Positions 1 to 9,605 of a stretch of DNA of 64,000 nucleotides are shown here, piece by piece (position 1 is the stretch's first letter; the number at the start of each line of letters is the position of its first letter). Source of the stretch: Leptospira dzoumogneensis (lineage in GTDB: Bacteria; Spirochaetota; Leptospiria; Leptospirales; Leptospiraceae); NCBI RefSeq assembly GCF_004770895.1, contig NZ_RQHS01000019.1:248001-312000 (forward strand), written 5' to 3'. The notes below the pieces were generated by a model that was not told the DNA's origin, did no database searches, and worked only from the letters and a program-made list of their open reading frames with translations. Position numbers and translations under genes: made by a program.

Positions 1-1905
1 TTTGTTTCCTGTAACAAATCTCATGAAGCTGGAATGAAAATCTAATTCGTCTTCGATTGCTCCAAGTAATTCGTCGGAACCTCCGATAGATTCCTCAAAA
101 AGCCTGATCTTATTGGATAGAACTTCTAAAATTCTCTCTGCAACCGTGTCCTTAGAAGCGAAGTTAAAGATAAATACGTTATCCTTTTGCCCGAATCTAT
201 GGATCCTTCCGATCCTTTGTTCGATCTTTAAAGGACTCCAAGGTAAGTCGTAATTAAATAGGACGTTTGCAAACTGAAGGTTACGTCCTTCTCCGCCCGC
301 TTCCGTGCAGATCAAAATTTCAGAGGTTGTTTTGAATTCAGAGATTGCTTCTTCTTTTGCATCCGCGCTCAAAGATCCGTGAAACAAAGTGACTTTGTAT
401 TCGGATAAGGTAGAAGCCAAGAAGTCCTGGGTACTTCTGAACTGAGTGAATATTATAAATTTAGGATGTCCTTCTTTTTTGAGCTTTGCAATCGTCTCTT
501 TTAGTTTCTGGCTTTTACGATCTTCTTTGATCTTCTTGCCTAAAAGAATGAGCCTGTTTAAGGATAATAATTCTCTTCTCAGATTTGCAAGATCGGAAGG
601 AGCGGATTCATCCAGATCGGAAACGAAGTCTTCGACTCCTTCCGTTTCGTCCAGGTCCCATTCTTCTAATTTATTGCCGACTGCCTGCAAACGATGGAGT
701 CGATTTTCCAACATGAACTTACGTTTGGACAACGCGGAAAGAAGCGCGAATACGGAAGAATCCAATAATTTTTGGAATACGATCATCACAAATCCGATTG
801 CCCTGTTTTGGGTCCTCATCGCTAGATTATATTCTCTGCGAACATACTCTGTCGTCTCGTTGTAGAACTGTCTTTCTACATCGGATAATTCTATCTTTAC
901 GGTTTTGGCGAATCTTTTGGTGAATCCGCCTACTTCTACTTTTCTTCTTCTTAAAAGGACCTTGGAGATCTTCTCTTTTAAGCCGCTCTTATTTCCGAGA
1001 ACATAATCGTTTATAAAAGTATGATATGGTCCGAGCAGATTCGGGTCCACTAAATGGACCAAATAATACAGTTCTTCTAATTTTCCTCTGAAAGGTGTTG
1101 CGGTAAGAAGAAGTAGACATTCACATTTTTTGGCGATCTTCTCCGCGAATAAATAAGCTCTAGTAACTTTATGATAATCCCTTCTTAAACGATGTGCCTC
1201 GTCGAAAACTACGATGTCCCATTTTGTTTTTAAGATCTCTTCTGCGTATTTAGGATTTTTAATAAAGTCTACGGAAGTGATTACATGTTTGAAATTTTTC
1301 CAGTTTTTCTCACCGGTTGCTAAGAAGTTCTTCCTTTTAACGATCTCAAAGTCTTCGTTAAATTTATTCTTTAATTCCTGTTTCCATTGGACAAGAAGCG
1401 GAGAAGGCGCCACGACCAAGACCTTTTTGTATCCTCTACGAAAGATCAGCTCTTTCATTACGAGAGCTGCTTCTATCGTTTTACCAAGTCCTACCTCGTC
1501 CGCCAAAATGAATCTAGGCCGGAGAGAATTCACCACCACGAAAGTGGATTCTATCTGATGAGGAAGAAGTCTGGTTCTTGAATTAGATAGCGCGGAAAGT
1601 TTATCGTATGCATGGGTGAGCTTTAACTCGAATGCTTGTAGACTTAGATCCAATAATTCAGGGTCCGCAAAAGATTCAGTGAATGCAGTCGGATAAGATC
1701 CTATAATTTTGAGTCTGTTAGAATTTTCAGAGACGGTTTTTCTGGTATCAGAAGATGGAAAATAGATCTGGAATTTTCCTGAGTCGGAACTTTCTATCCT
1801 TCCAATTCCTAATTCGGGTTCATCCTTGAGATAACAGGAATCCCCTCTGAATCCGCTGGAGGAATCGGATTCGAAATCTAGACTGAGCTGCAAAGTAGAG
1901 TCCAA
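1..1905 (-). CDS. SNF2/RapA-like DEAD/DEAH-box helicase, C-terminus cut by window edge
   Basis: Superfamily 2 ATPase expected to remodel nucleic-acid-bound proteins, possibly RNA polymerase as RapA does. About 635 residues are visible and the frame is open to base 1. An N-terminal region of about 120 residues precedes the helicase core. Core motifs seen are motif I (DEVGLGKT, the Walker A of SNF2 proteins), motif II (DEAH), motif III (LLTATP), and in the second lobe [20 protein letters not shown] and [11 protein letters not shown], the arginine-finger motif VI. The start chosen is TTG at 1905, seven bases after a GGGGAG ribosome site lying within the end of queE. The TTG at 1911 would be too close to that site. 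It follows queE with almost no gap, suggesting co-transcription. The SNF2 assignment is firm; the RapA-like role is inferred. Confidence 0.88.
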   Translation of the reverse strand, partial: MDSTLQLSLDFESDSSSGFRGDSCYLKDEPELGIGRIESSDSGKFQIYFPSSDTRKTVSENSNRLKIIGSYPTAFTESFADPELLDLSLQAFELKLTHAYDKLSALSNSRTRLLPHQIESTFVVVNSLRPRFILADEVGLGKTIEAALVMKELIFRRGYKKVLVVAPSPLLVQWKQELKNKFNEDFEIVKRKNFLATGEKNWKNFKHVITSVDFIKNPKYAEEILKTKWDIVVFDEAHRLRRDYHKVTRAYLFAEKIAKKCECLLLLTATPFRGKLEELYYLVHLVDPNLLGPYHTFINDYVLGNKSGLKEKISKVLLRRRKVEVGGFTKRFAKTVKIELSDVERQFYNETTEYVRREYNLAMRTQNRAIGFVMIVFQKLLDSSVFALLSALSKRKFMLENRLHRLQAVGNKLEEWDLDETEGVEDFVSDLDESAPSDLANLRRELLSLNRLILLGKKIKEDRKSQKLKETIAKLKKEGHPKFIIFTQFRSTQDFLASTLSEYKVTLFHGSLSADAKEEAISEFKTTSEILICTEAGGEGRNLQFANVLFNYDLPWSPLKIEQRIGRIHRFGQKDNVFIFNFASKDTVAERILEVLSNKIRLFEESIGGSDELLGAIEDELDFHSSFMRFVTGNK

Positions 1906-1907
1906 GA

Positions 1908-2612
1908 TCAAACTCCCCTTTTTTCTCCCCAGATATATTTATGGGTCTGCAGTGAAAGACGAAGATCCGTTCTATTATTTTCTTTGATCCAATTTACAAG
2001 GATTTCGGGAGAAAGCTCTCCGAATACGGGAGAAGCCAAAAGATTTCCCCTTAATTTAAAACCGTCTATCACTTCCAAAGTTCTATCAAAATCCTTTCTA
2101 TCTCTAATTACGAATTTGATCTCATCCAAATTATCGTTTCTATCCCGGACAAATTCCAAATTGTCCAAGATCATTTTGTTTTCCATTCCGGAACCGGGGA
2201 GTTTATAATCCAGGGTAAAGACCATATTTTCCAAATCGGAGATCGGCTCCGCCCCGTTTGTTTCCACCCTCACCCTCGTATACATCCCCGAAACTTGCCT
2301 GGACTGTTTCAATTTTTCCGCCAATGTTTGGCTGAAAATCCTATTCGAATTTTCTAATGGTTCTCCGCCCGTCAGAAGTATTTGTGTGGGAGAAGAAGAA
2401 ATGGATCCTATCTCCGAGATCACATCTTCTAACTCCATTTGTTTCCCCGCATTCGGAGAAAGAGCGTACGGAGTGTCGCACCAAAGTTTGCGGTTCCCGT
2501 CCATTCCGCATCTGAGAGAACATCCCGCGAACCGGACAAAAATTGTGGGCAAACCTGTTGAAATTCCTTCTCCGGAAACGGAGAGATAAATTTCATGAAC
2601 GACGGATTTCAT
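1908..2612 (-). CDS. queE: 7-carboxy-7-deazaguanine synthase QueE, atypical cluster motif
   Basis: Radical SAM enzyme that converts 6-carboxytetrahydropterin to 7-carboxy-7-deazaguanine in queuosine (tRNA wobble base) synthesis. The N-terminus has the family pattern [10 protein letters not shown]...FVRFAGC and a glycine-rich TGGEP SAM-binding motif around residue 100. The cluster cysteines are C31, C35 and C45 from the ATG at 2612. That gives Cx3Cx9C instead of the usual Cx3Cx2C, with a short insert ending in WCDT. Length is about 234 residues, normal for the family. A TTG at 2639 would add nine residues with a weak AGG site. I prefer ATG 2612 by homology, although its SD is also poor. Its stop overlaps the ribosome site of the downstream helicase gene. 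Confidence 0.85.
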   Translation of the reverse strand: MKSVVHEIYLSVSGEGISTGLPTIFVRFAGCSLRCGMDGNRKLWCDTPYALSPNAGKQMELEDVISEIGSISSSPTQILLTGGEPLENSNRIFSQTLAEKLKQSRQVSGMYTRVRVETNGAEPISDLENMVFTLDYKLPGSGMENKMILDNLEFVRDRNDNLDEIKFVIRDRKDFDRTLEVIDGFKLRGNLLASPVFGELSPEILVNWIKENNRTDLRLSLQTHKYIWGEKRGV

Positions 2613-2835
2613 ACTAAGGAATTGGTCTCCAAGGTACAAGATTTTTACCTGCTTTCTTTACAAGAATCCAGAAAAAACCGTTTATTAGAATACCAGAATG
2701 ATTTTTGGCCCGATCCAGTCAAGATGGGGCGATCAAAATCCCGAAAAAAGCTTGTTGAAAGACATATGTACGTGTAATAAATTTGGAAGCCTTTTTGAGA
2801 TCCTTATTACGTTTCGAAAGTACTAGAACTCCTTC

Positions 2836-5430
2836 ATGAAATTTTCCTTTTTAGAAAAAATCAAAGAAAAGTCCCAATTCTTGCAATGGAAAGTGCTGAT
2901 CGGTTTTTTCTCTCTGACCTTGTTATTGATCATAGCAAGTTTGATCAGCTTGTATGGAATGATAGAGCTGAAGGACTCCGGAGTTTTAATAGAACACACA
3001 TTTACTGTCATCGAAGAAATTGACCAATGTAAAAGTATCACTAGAGAGATCGGGATCGCACAAGCTTATACTGAGGACGCTGCCTCCGAAAATACCAGAT
3101 CCTTATTTTCCAACTTAAAAAGTGAGATCAAGATACTACAGAATCTTACCAAGGACAATCAGATCCAACATGTACGGATCCAGGGAATTTCCAACCTGAT
3201 CGCGACCGCAGAAAAACAGCCGACCTCTTTCGAATCCAAAAAAGGGATCACACTGATAGAGATCGGAGAGCTGCTAAATAATATGCAGGAAGAAGAATTA
3301 AGGCTTCTGAACAGCAGAAATGCCACAAATTCTTTGAGAGGGACCAGAGTCGCTTATTCACTGCTTACTTTAGTTATTGTTTCGTTTTTGGTGGTAGGTT
3401 ACGGCTCCTTTGCGGTCCAAAAAGATATCAAAGAAAAGAGAAGGATCACTGATAGATTGATAGAAAGTGAATCCAGGCTTCTTTCCATCTTGGACAATTT
3501 ACCTTCTGCGTTTTGTATGATGGATCTGGAAGGAAGAACTCTATTCCACAACCAAGTATTTGCAAACCGGTTTCTGGACAGTAAAGATAAAAGAAAGGAT
3601 ATGGGACTGGAAAACCTTTTCGGGAAAGAGAAGGCTCAATTCATTTCTACCATCATTGCAAAATCCCTGGAAAAACAAGGCCCATTGGATTTCGAATTGG
3701 ACCTAATCGTTTCCGAGGAAGAAAAAACATTCTATTGTGTGATCGTTCCTCTCGTGGACTTAGAAGGAGAAGTGTATTCAGTCTGCGGTTTGTTCACGGA
3801 TATTTCCGTGCGCAAAAACTATGAACACGATCTCAAAAAAGCAAAAGAAGAAGCAGAAAAAGCAAACCGCGCCAAGTCGGAATTTTTGGCGATGATGAGC
3901 CATGAGATCCGAACTCCTATGAATGGAGTGATCGGAATGACGGAACTTCTGATCGATTCCAATCTGAATAAGGAACAAAAAGAATACGCTGAGATCATCC
4001 AAAAAAGCGGGGAAAGTCTTCTCAATATCATCAATGATATTTTAGATTATTCTAAAATTGAATCCGGGACCCTGTCTCTGGAAATAAGAGAATTTTCAGT
4101 CATAGAAACTATCGAAGAAGTTTTGGATCTATTCAGATCCCGAGCCGCGCAGAAGCAGATAGATCTGGTCTATTATCTGGATCCGAACGTTCCCGATAGG
4201 ATCTTATGCGACAGCCTGCGTTTAAAACAGATCTTTATCAATCTCATCGGGAACGCATTAAAATTCACCGAACAAGGAGAGATATTCCTATCTGCAGAAG
4301 TTTCTAAATTAGAAGGGAATCTATATACGATACTATTTGCGATTAGGGATACCGGGATTGGAATTCCTACCGAGAAACAAAAAGAATTATTCCAACCATT
4401 CTACCAAGTAGATACATCTTCCACCAGAAGATACGGAGGAACTGGACTTGGGCTTTCTATTTCTTCTCGTTTGATAGAAATGATGGGCGGAGTCATCTGG
4501 GTGGAAAGTGAACTGAATATAGGTACAACCTTCTCCTTTTATATCCAGGTAGAAGGAAATAATCAGACAAAGATCAAAGAAAAAGCGGCAAACTCAGAAT
4601 TAGAAAATAAGAAAGTTCTTATACTAGATGATAACCCTACCAACCTCAGGATCCTAGCATATCAGCTGCAAATTTTAGGACTTATAACCTTCTCCGCTAA
4701 ATCAAAAGAAGAAGCATTAAATCTGCTTGATTTGGACATCATGCCCGACTTAGGGATCTTAGATTATAATCTTCCTGGAAATACGGGAATAGAGATCGCT
4801 CAAGAGATTCGCAAAAGGAATTTCCATTTTCCATTAGTGCTTCTATCTTCTTCTTTCCTGGATCCTAAAGACAAAGAAGTCGCCGGGGAATTATTCTCCG
4901 GAGAATTGAGTAAACCTGTTAAGAAAAAAGATATAGAAAGGATCGTGACCGAAATTTTAGCGGAGGGAGGAACTAAGGCAAAGGCGAATACTAGATCTTC
5001 TTATCTTGCCGGCCAAAAAGAAATTTTAAGTTCTCAATTTCCTTTCAAGATCATGGTGGCGGAAGATAATGAGATCAATCAAACCCTGGCTAAAAGAATT
5101 ATCCAAAAATTAGGTTATGAACCGTTTATCGTTCCGAATGGAAAAGAAGCTTTGATCGCTCTTAGAGAAAAAAAGATCAATCTGATCTTTATGGATGTTC
5201 ATATGCCAGAGATGGATGGACTACAAGCTACTCAGGTCATTCGGAATACTTGGCCTATAGAATCCCAACCTTATATCATTGCAATGACTGCGGCAGCAAT
5301 GCAAGGGGACAGGGATCTATGTTTAAGAGCCGGGATGAACGATTATATCTCCAAGCCGATCGTATTCGAAGAGCTGGTCCATGTAATGAGAAAAGCAGGG
5401 AATACTCTCTTTCCCAAGTCCAAGGCCTAA
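2836..5430 (+). CDS. hybrid sensor histidine kinase with two receivers
   Basis: Membrane hybrid kinase of 864 residues that senses an unknown signal and passes phosphate through internal receivers. Order of parts: TM helix about residues 18-41, an extracytoplasmic helical sensor of about 130 residues, TM about 174-195, a PAS domain about 210-325, a coiled-coil linker, HisKA with MSHEIRTPMNG (H356), HATPase with DTGIGIP and GGTGLGLSIS boxes, receiver 1 with phosphoacceptor D643 (LDYNLPG), and receiver 2 with D787 (MDVHMPEMDG) plus conserved T and K. All catalytic residues are present. There is no Hpt domain, so a separate phosphotransfer protein is expected. It is divergent from queE across about 200 bases. 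No cognate output gene is adjacent. Confidence 0.93.
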   Translation: MKFSFLEKIKEKSQFLQWKVLIGFFSLTLLLIIASLISLYGMIELKDSGVLIEHTFTVIEEIDQCKSITREIGIAQAYTEDAASENTRSLFSNLKSEIKILQNLTKDNQIQHVRIQGISNLIATAEKQPTSFESKKGITLIEIGELLNNMQEEELRLLNSRNATNSLRGTRVAYSLLTLVIVSFLVVGYGSFAVQKDIKEKRRITDRLIESESRLLSILDNLPSAFCMMDLEGRTLFHNQVFANRFLDSKDKRKDMGLENLFGKEKAQFISTIIAKSLEKQGPLDFELDLIVSEEEKTFYCVIVPLVDLEGEVYSVCGLFTDISVRKNYEHDLKKAKEEAEKANRAKSEFLAMMSHEIRTPMNGVIGMTELLIDSNLNKEQKEYAEIIQKSGESLLNIINDILDYSKIESGTLSLEIREFSVIETIEEVLDLFRSRAAQKQIDLVYYLDPNVPDRILCDSLRLKQIFINLIGNALKFTEQGEIFLSAEVSKLEGNLYTILFAIRDTGIGIPTEKQKELFQPFYQVDTSSTRRYGGTGLGLSISSRLIEMMGGVIWVESELNIGTTFSFYIQVEGNNQTKIKEKAANSELENKKVLILDDNPTNLRILAYQLQILGLITFSAKSKEEALNLLDLDIMPDLGILDYNLPGNTGIEIAQEIRKRNFHFPLVLLSSSFLDPKDKEVAGELFSGELSKPVKKKDIERIVTEILAEGGTKAKANTRSSYLAGQKEILSSQFPFKIMVAEDNEINQTLAKRIIQKLGYEPFIVPNGKEALIALREKKINLIFMDVHMPEMDGLQATQVIRNTWPIESQPYIIAMTAAAMQGDRDLCLRAGMNDYISKPIVFEELVHVMRKAGNTLFPKSKA

Positions 5431-5526
5431 GTTCTAATGCCGCTTTCCGCCGGTCCCAAGCCATAAAAAACCGTCCAAAAATCCTAATTTCTGCCGATCT
5501 TTAAATTTAGAGGACCTCACTCTTCT

Positions 5527-6843
5527 ATGTCCAGGACCAGAGTTATCATATTCATTTCATTCTGTTTGCTATTTCTATTTTCGGAAACCGGGACAAGCCA
5601 AGAAGAAAAGGAAACCCAATCTTCCGATACCAGAAAGACAGTACTTTGGACGGGAGAGGTTCTTTCCGTTTATAGGAATAAAGGAAAAGCAAAGATCAAG
5701 ATAGGTAGGAATTCCTACTTTTCGGAACGTTCCGAAGAAGAGATCAGGGGGATCCTCGGCGAAAAACCGAATCTACCTTTATTCAGAAAACCTAAAATGG
5801 AAGAAATAGGCACATTCCAAATCGAGAACATAGAAGTTGAATTCGGAAAAGTTGGAAAACTCACAAAACCTGTTTCCATAGAACTGAGAGGGAGTTTTTC
5901 GGTAGCAGAAGGTAAACCTGCAAGATTGATCAGTGTAGGACTTTTGATCGGTGCTTATGGAGAAGAAACATTCTACCAAGATCCCTCTAGATTTGATGCG
6001 ACGGATGTGGTCCGAAATCGTTTAGCAAAGGTAATTCTTCATCCGAAAGACGGAAAAGAAATGGTGCTCGTCCATACCGGTTATGAATCCAACGGAAAGA
6101 TCTTATACGAACATATGGGATATTTCCTATATGGACAAGGTTCCGATCCCGGGGACGACAGTTATAATCCTAAATTCGGAGTTCCTGACAGAAGCAGCTT
6201 AGAGGAAATTTCTTCCTTTTATATAGATAAATACGAAGTAACCAACAAAGAATATAATAAATTCTTAAAGGAATCAGGAACTCCTCCCCCGCCTCATTGG
6301 GAAAACGGAAATTTTCCTAGAGGAAAAGAATATCACCCCGTCACCAACTTAACTTATAGAGAAGCAGAGGCTTATTCTAAATGGGCCGGAAAAAAGATCC
6401 CAAGCGAATGGCAATGGGAGAAGGCAGCTAGAGGGACAGGACTCGTCTGGAGGTTATTAAAGGACGAAAGTTACGAATTTATCTCCCAGCCGCAAGACTA
6501 TCCATTCGGAAACGAATTCGATTCAGCACTCTGTAATACTAGAGAAAGTGGAAGCAAGGGAACGGTCTCCGTTTTTGAACTTCCTTCCAAAGGACAAAGC
6601 CCTTATGGTGCGATCGGAATGTGCGGCAACGTTGCAGAATGGACCAGCTCTCCTTATATACCTTATCCAGGACATAGACCGAACACCGGAAGATTTGGAA
6701 AACATTTAAAAGTGATACGAGGTGGTTCTTATTCTGGAACCAAAGAAGAAGCTAAAGTTTATGCAAGAGATTTCGGTGGAATTCCGAATCTATTGAATGA
6801 TAGAAAAGCAGGTCTTAGACTTATCACGGAAGTGAAGAACTAA
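5527..6843 (+). CDS. secreted FGE-sulfatase (SUMF1) fold protein
   Basis: Exported protein of 438 residues. It has a signal peptide (about residues 1-25, ending near TGTSQ), an N-terminal region of about 200 residues with no family I recognise, and a C-terminal formylglycine-generating-enzyme fold from about residue 228. The fold is recognised by DKYEVTNKEY, the HPVTNLTYREAEAYSKWAGKK stretch (20 of its residues), EWQWEKAARG, GMCGNVAEWT and VIRGGSYSG. The reactive cysteine pair of true aerobic FGEs should lie just after the GGSY segment and is absent, so sulfatase activation is unlikely. Such folds often act as binding or structural modules in spirochaetes. Its stop codon directly abuts the stop of the convergent SDR gene. 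Confidence 0.8.
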   Translation: MSRTRVIIFISFCLLFLFSETGTSQEEKETQSSDTRKTVLWTGEVLSVYRNKGKAKIKIGRNSYFSERSEEEIRGILGEKPNLPLFRKPKMEEIGTFQIENIEVEFGKVGKLTKPVSIELRGSFSVAEGKPARLISVGLLIGAYGEETFYQDPSRFDATDVVRNRLAKVILHPKDGKEMVLVHTGYESNGKILYEHMGYFLYGQGSDPGDDSYNPKFGVPDRSSLEEISSFYIDKYEVTNKEYNKFLKESGTPPPPHWENGNFPRGKEYHPVTNLTYREAEAYSKWAGKKIPSEWQWEKAARGTGLVWRLLKDESYEFISQPQDYPFGNEFDSALCNTRESGSKGTVSVFELPSKGQSPYGAIGMCGNVAEWTSSPYIPYPGHRPNTGRFGKHLKVIRGGSYSGTKEEAKVYARDFGGIPNLLNDRKAGLRLITEVKN

Positions 6844-7641
6844 TTAGGAAATCCTTACCTTTACTAGAATTTTATCCAAAGTTTTAGGTGAGATCCTGCT
6901 TAAAAAATAACCGAATTTTTCCTTCAATTTGGAAGGAATGATCTCTCTTTTTCTTTTCTCTATTCCTTTTAAGATCTTTTTAGCGACCGACTCGGGCTCT
7001 AATCCGTTCTTCTGACCTTCATCCATAATTCCATGAGGAGTTCCGTCTCCCGCTAAAGCCTTAATCGAAATTTCAGTTTTTACAAAGCCTGGACATACAG
7101 TCATAACGTGGATCCCCGTTTTGGCGTTTTCCAATCGGATACTATCCATAAAACCTTGCATCGCATGTTTGCTAGCCGCATATCCGGATCTCAATTGAGT
7201 CGCGAATTTTCCTTGTATGGAAGAAATAGCCACCACATGCCCTTCGCTTTGGCGAAGATCCGATTCCAAAAGTCGATACAAGAACACTAAAGGAAAATAA
7301 TTCGTATCCATAATGGATCTGAAAATTTTTATATCTGTCTCGGCCGCAGTTCCTCTCATAGAGATCCCTGCATTATGAATAAAGCCGTCTATTCTCTTGA
7401 ATTTTTTACGGAATTCTTCGACTACTTTTTTCATTTCAGATTCGGACATTACATCCGCTTGGAAAACAAAAATCCTCTCAGGATGAGAAGCGGAAAGTTT
7501 GAGTTCCTTAAGGGCTTCTTTTCTTCTCGCGATAACTCCTACAAAGGCACCTTCCTTTTCCAACTCGGAAGCCAAAGCTCTGCCTATCCCTGAGCTTGCT
7601 CCGGTGACTAAAAAAACCTTATCTTGAAAAAACGACCCCAT
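6844..7641 (-). CDS. short-chain dehydrogenase/reductase (SDR)
   Basis: Classical SDR oxidoreductase of 265 residues using NAD(P)H; the substrate is unknown. Seen in the sequence: the cofactor motif TGASSGIG near residue 14, an ARR turn after beta-2 that favours NADP, NAG (structural motif) near residue 90, the catalytic Ser in SSIQG, and the YAASK catalytic Tyr/Lys pair. The C-terminal segment is basic and rich in KRKR/KEKFG, resembling membrane-associated DHRS7-type or DltE-like members. It is a single-gene unit convergent with the FGE-fold gene and divergent from the DUF2889-like gene. The family is certain; the substrate is not. Confidence 0.88.
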   Translation of the reverse strand: MGSFFQDKVFLVTGASSGIGRALASELEKEGAFVGVIARRKEALKELKLSASHPERIFVFQADVMSESEMKKVVEEFRKKFKRIDGFIHNAGISMRGTAAETDIKIFRSIMDTNYFPLVFLYRLLESDLRQSEGHVVAISSIQGKFATQLRSGYAASKHAMQGFMDSIRLENAKTGIHVMTVCPGFVKTEISIKALAGDGTPHGIMDEGQKNGLEPESVAKKILKGIEKRKREIIPSKLKEKFGYFLSRISPKTLDKILVKVRIS

Positions 7642-7757
7642 TCCAAATTCCGTAAAGTAGGTAGAAGATTAGGTAAGAATGCTAAAAAAGCAAATCAAAA
7701 CACGGTAAAATCCTTTCAGGACTATCTCTTGGGAAAAAAAAGGAACCAGGAGAATGT

Positions 7758-8387
7758 ATGGCACTTTCCCAATTAAAACAAAAGATCAGATATAAAGACT
7801 GCGGTTTCCAGCGCAGGTACGAAAGCAGATATTATTGGTTTCCGGAAGAAAGTCCTCCTAGTTGTCTGATAGAAGTCAGCCAAAGGGATCCGTATCACGA
7901 CATGACATTATACATGTTAGTGAACTTAGCCACTATGAAAATTATGGATCTGGATGTGGAGGAAGATAGAGTTCCTTACGAAACTTGTCCTCATGCGATC
8001 AAAACATATTCTTATCTGATCGGAGAAGATATTTCTTATAATAAAATTATGAGAAAGTTCCCCGAAGATAAAACGATAGGTTGTCTTCATATAAACGAAC
8101 TTCTACAAAATGCTGCCCAAAGTTTTTCTTCCGCGTATGCATTCTTCCTAAAGGAAAGAAATTTCCCACCTGAATGGGACGAATATAGAATGTACCAAGG
8201 TGACTTGGATCCGAAATCCAGAAGAGAGATAGGAAGGCATTGGTGGATGAAAGACAAAGGTGTCCGAAATTCCTGTTATAGTTTCTCCGATAGACATGAA
8301 ACTCCTGAATTGAAGCAGCAGGTGAAACCTCTTGACAGCATCACATCATTGATGGTAAAAGAATTTCGCAGCGCCAGAGGAACATGA
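7758..8387 (+). CDS. DUF2889-like conserved protein
   Basis: Cytoplasmic protein of 209 residues with no signal peptide or membrane segment. The central block, with a CPHAI motif (about residues 75-79) followed by a YLIG-type helix and then TIGCLHINELLQNAAQSF, matches my memory of the DUF2889 family, whose function is unknown. The conserved Cys and His residues could bind metal, but that is speculation. The start ATG follows a clear AGGAG site. The end overlaps the M23 peptidase start by four bases (ATGA), so the two are probably translated together. Confidence 0.65.
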   Translation: MALSQLKQKIRYKDCGFQRRYESRYYWFPEESPPSCLIEVSQRDPYHDMTLYMLVNLATMKIMDLDVEEDRVPYETCPHAIKTYSYLIGEDISYNKIMRKFPEDKTIGCLHINELLQNAAQSFSSAYAFFLKERNFPPEWDEYRMYQGDLDPKSRREIGRHWWMKDKGVRNSCYSFSDRHETPELKQQVKPLDSITSLMVKEFRSARGT

Positions 8388-9571
8388 TGATCCGAAGTTT
8401 CGCGGTATTTATTTTATCCATTTGTTTCTGCCCTGTATTTGCAGATACCAACGAAAACTGTGATAAAAAAAATATCTGTTCTTCAATCGAAACGGAGAAC
8501 CAAGAAACTTCAGTTTATCTCCAAGCAAAAAATCTAATCCCTGGAACACATATCACGGTCTATACTGCAATCGAAGGTTCTAATATAGAAACGGAACCCC
8601 AAAGCCCGGTCTCATTCGTATTAAACGATCCGGAGAAGAAGAAGGTGCTAACCTTCAAAAAGAAAGAGAATACGGAAGCTCCTGTTTCGGTAGCAGTATT
8701 GGCAGTGGCCTATTACGGAGACTTATCCGCAAAACATGACGAAACCTACGTATACACTCTTCCCTACGAGGGAAAGTCTTGGATCTCAGTAGGTTATAAT
8801 AGCGGAGAAGAACATAAAGGTGGAGGAGCTTATTCTCTCGACTTTGTTCTCCCGGAAGGAACTCCACTTTTAGCGGCAAGAGACGGGGTCGTAGTGGAAA
8901 CAGAAGATAAATTTACGGAAGGAAGAAGAGACCCCAAGCTGATCGATAAAGCGAACCGGATCGTGATAGAACATTCGGACGGAACAGTTGCGATCTATGG
9001 ACATCTAAAATCCAAAGGTGTATTCGTAAAACCTGGAGAGAAAGTAGTCGCAGGACAAAAGATCGGACTCTCCGGAAATACCGGATTCAGCACGGGACCT
9101 CATTTACATTTCGAAGTTTATAAACCGGAAGAGAACCGGAGAAAAAAAAGTTTTGCCACCTTATTCAAAACAGAATCGGAAGAAAAAGAATATCTAAGCG
9201 AAGAAAATGCTTACTGGACCCCGGATGGAAAAACTCCTCCCGGATTTCCGATCACAAATATAGAAGAATTTTGTATCAGTCATTCTATTCCGGACCCGGA
9301 TAAACCTTCTTCTTGTCCCGATAAACTTCAGGCAAAACGTAAATTTTATCTTTCTATCCCGATCTATAAATCAGGGCCTTATACTTTTAAGGCGGAATTC
9401 ATTTCCCTAAAAACGAAAAAGGCAAGTTTTACTTTCGAGGAAAAAATCCCAGGAGGGATCAATTTCGAAGCCTGGGAAATCCAACCGGTTCTGAACGCAG
9501 GAAAATATAAGATCAAATTCTATCTAGAAGAAAAAGAGATCGGGGAAGGATCCCTACAAATCCTTCCTTGA
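8384..9571 (+). CDS. M23-family (LytM) metallopeptidase, secreted
   Basis: Predicted periplasmic peptidoglycan endopeptidase of 395 residues. A signal peptide covers about the first 20 residues (ends near PVFA). An N-terminal beta-rich region is followed by the LytM domain at about residues 140-260, then a C-terminal beta domain of about 120 residues. Zinc ligands seen are His in EEHKGGG, Asp in YSLDF, and the second His of HLHFEV; YGHLKSKG supplies the catalytic His. All M23 motifs are intact, so it should be active. It is unlike the degenerate EnvC/NlpD activator type. It overlaps the DUF2889-like gene by four bases and is followed closely by the transporter gene. Confidence 0.9.
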   Translation: MMIRSFAVFILSICFCPVFADTNENCDKKNICSSIETENQETSVYLQAKNLIPGTHITVYTAIEGSNIETEPQSPVSFVLNDPEKKKVLTFKKKENTEAPVSVAVLAVAYYGDLSAKHDETYVYTLPYEGKSWISVGYNSGEEHKGGGAYSLDFVLPEGTPLLAARDGVVVETEDKFTEGRRDPKLIDKANRIVIEHSDGTVAIYGHLKSKGVFVKPGEKVVAGQKIGLSGNTGFSTGPHLHFEVYKPEENRRKKSFATLFKTESEEKEYLSEENAYWTPDGKTPPGFPITNIEEFCISHSIPDPDKPSSCPDKLQAKRKFYLSIPIYKSGPYTFKAEFISLKTKKASFTFEEKIPGGINFEAWEIQPVLNAGKYKIKFYLEEKEIGEGSLQILP

Positions 9572-9605
9572 CCTAAATTCGCTTTCGAGTGAAAAGGATC
9601 GATCC

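Noticed and set aside
446..1581. Plus-strand open frames opposite the helicase
   Set aside because: They lie wholly within the minus-strand SNF2 gene, whose motifs are continuous; no ribosome sites or known domains.
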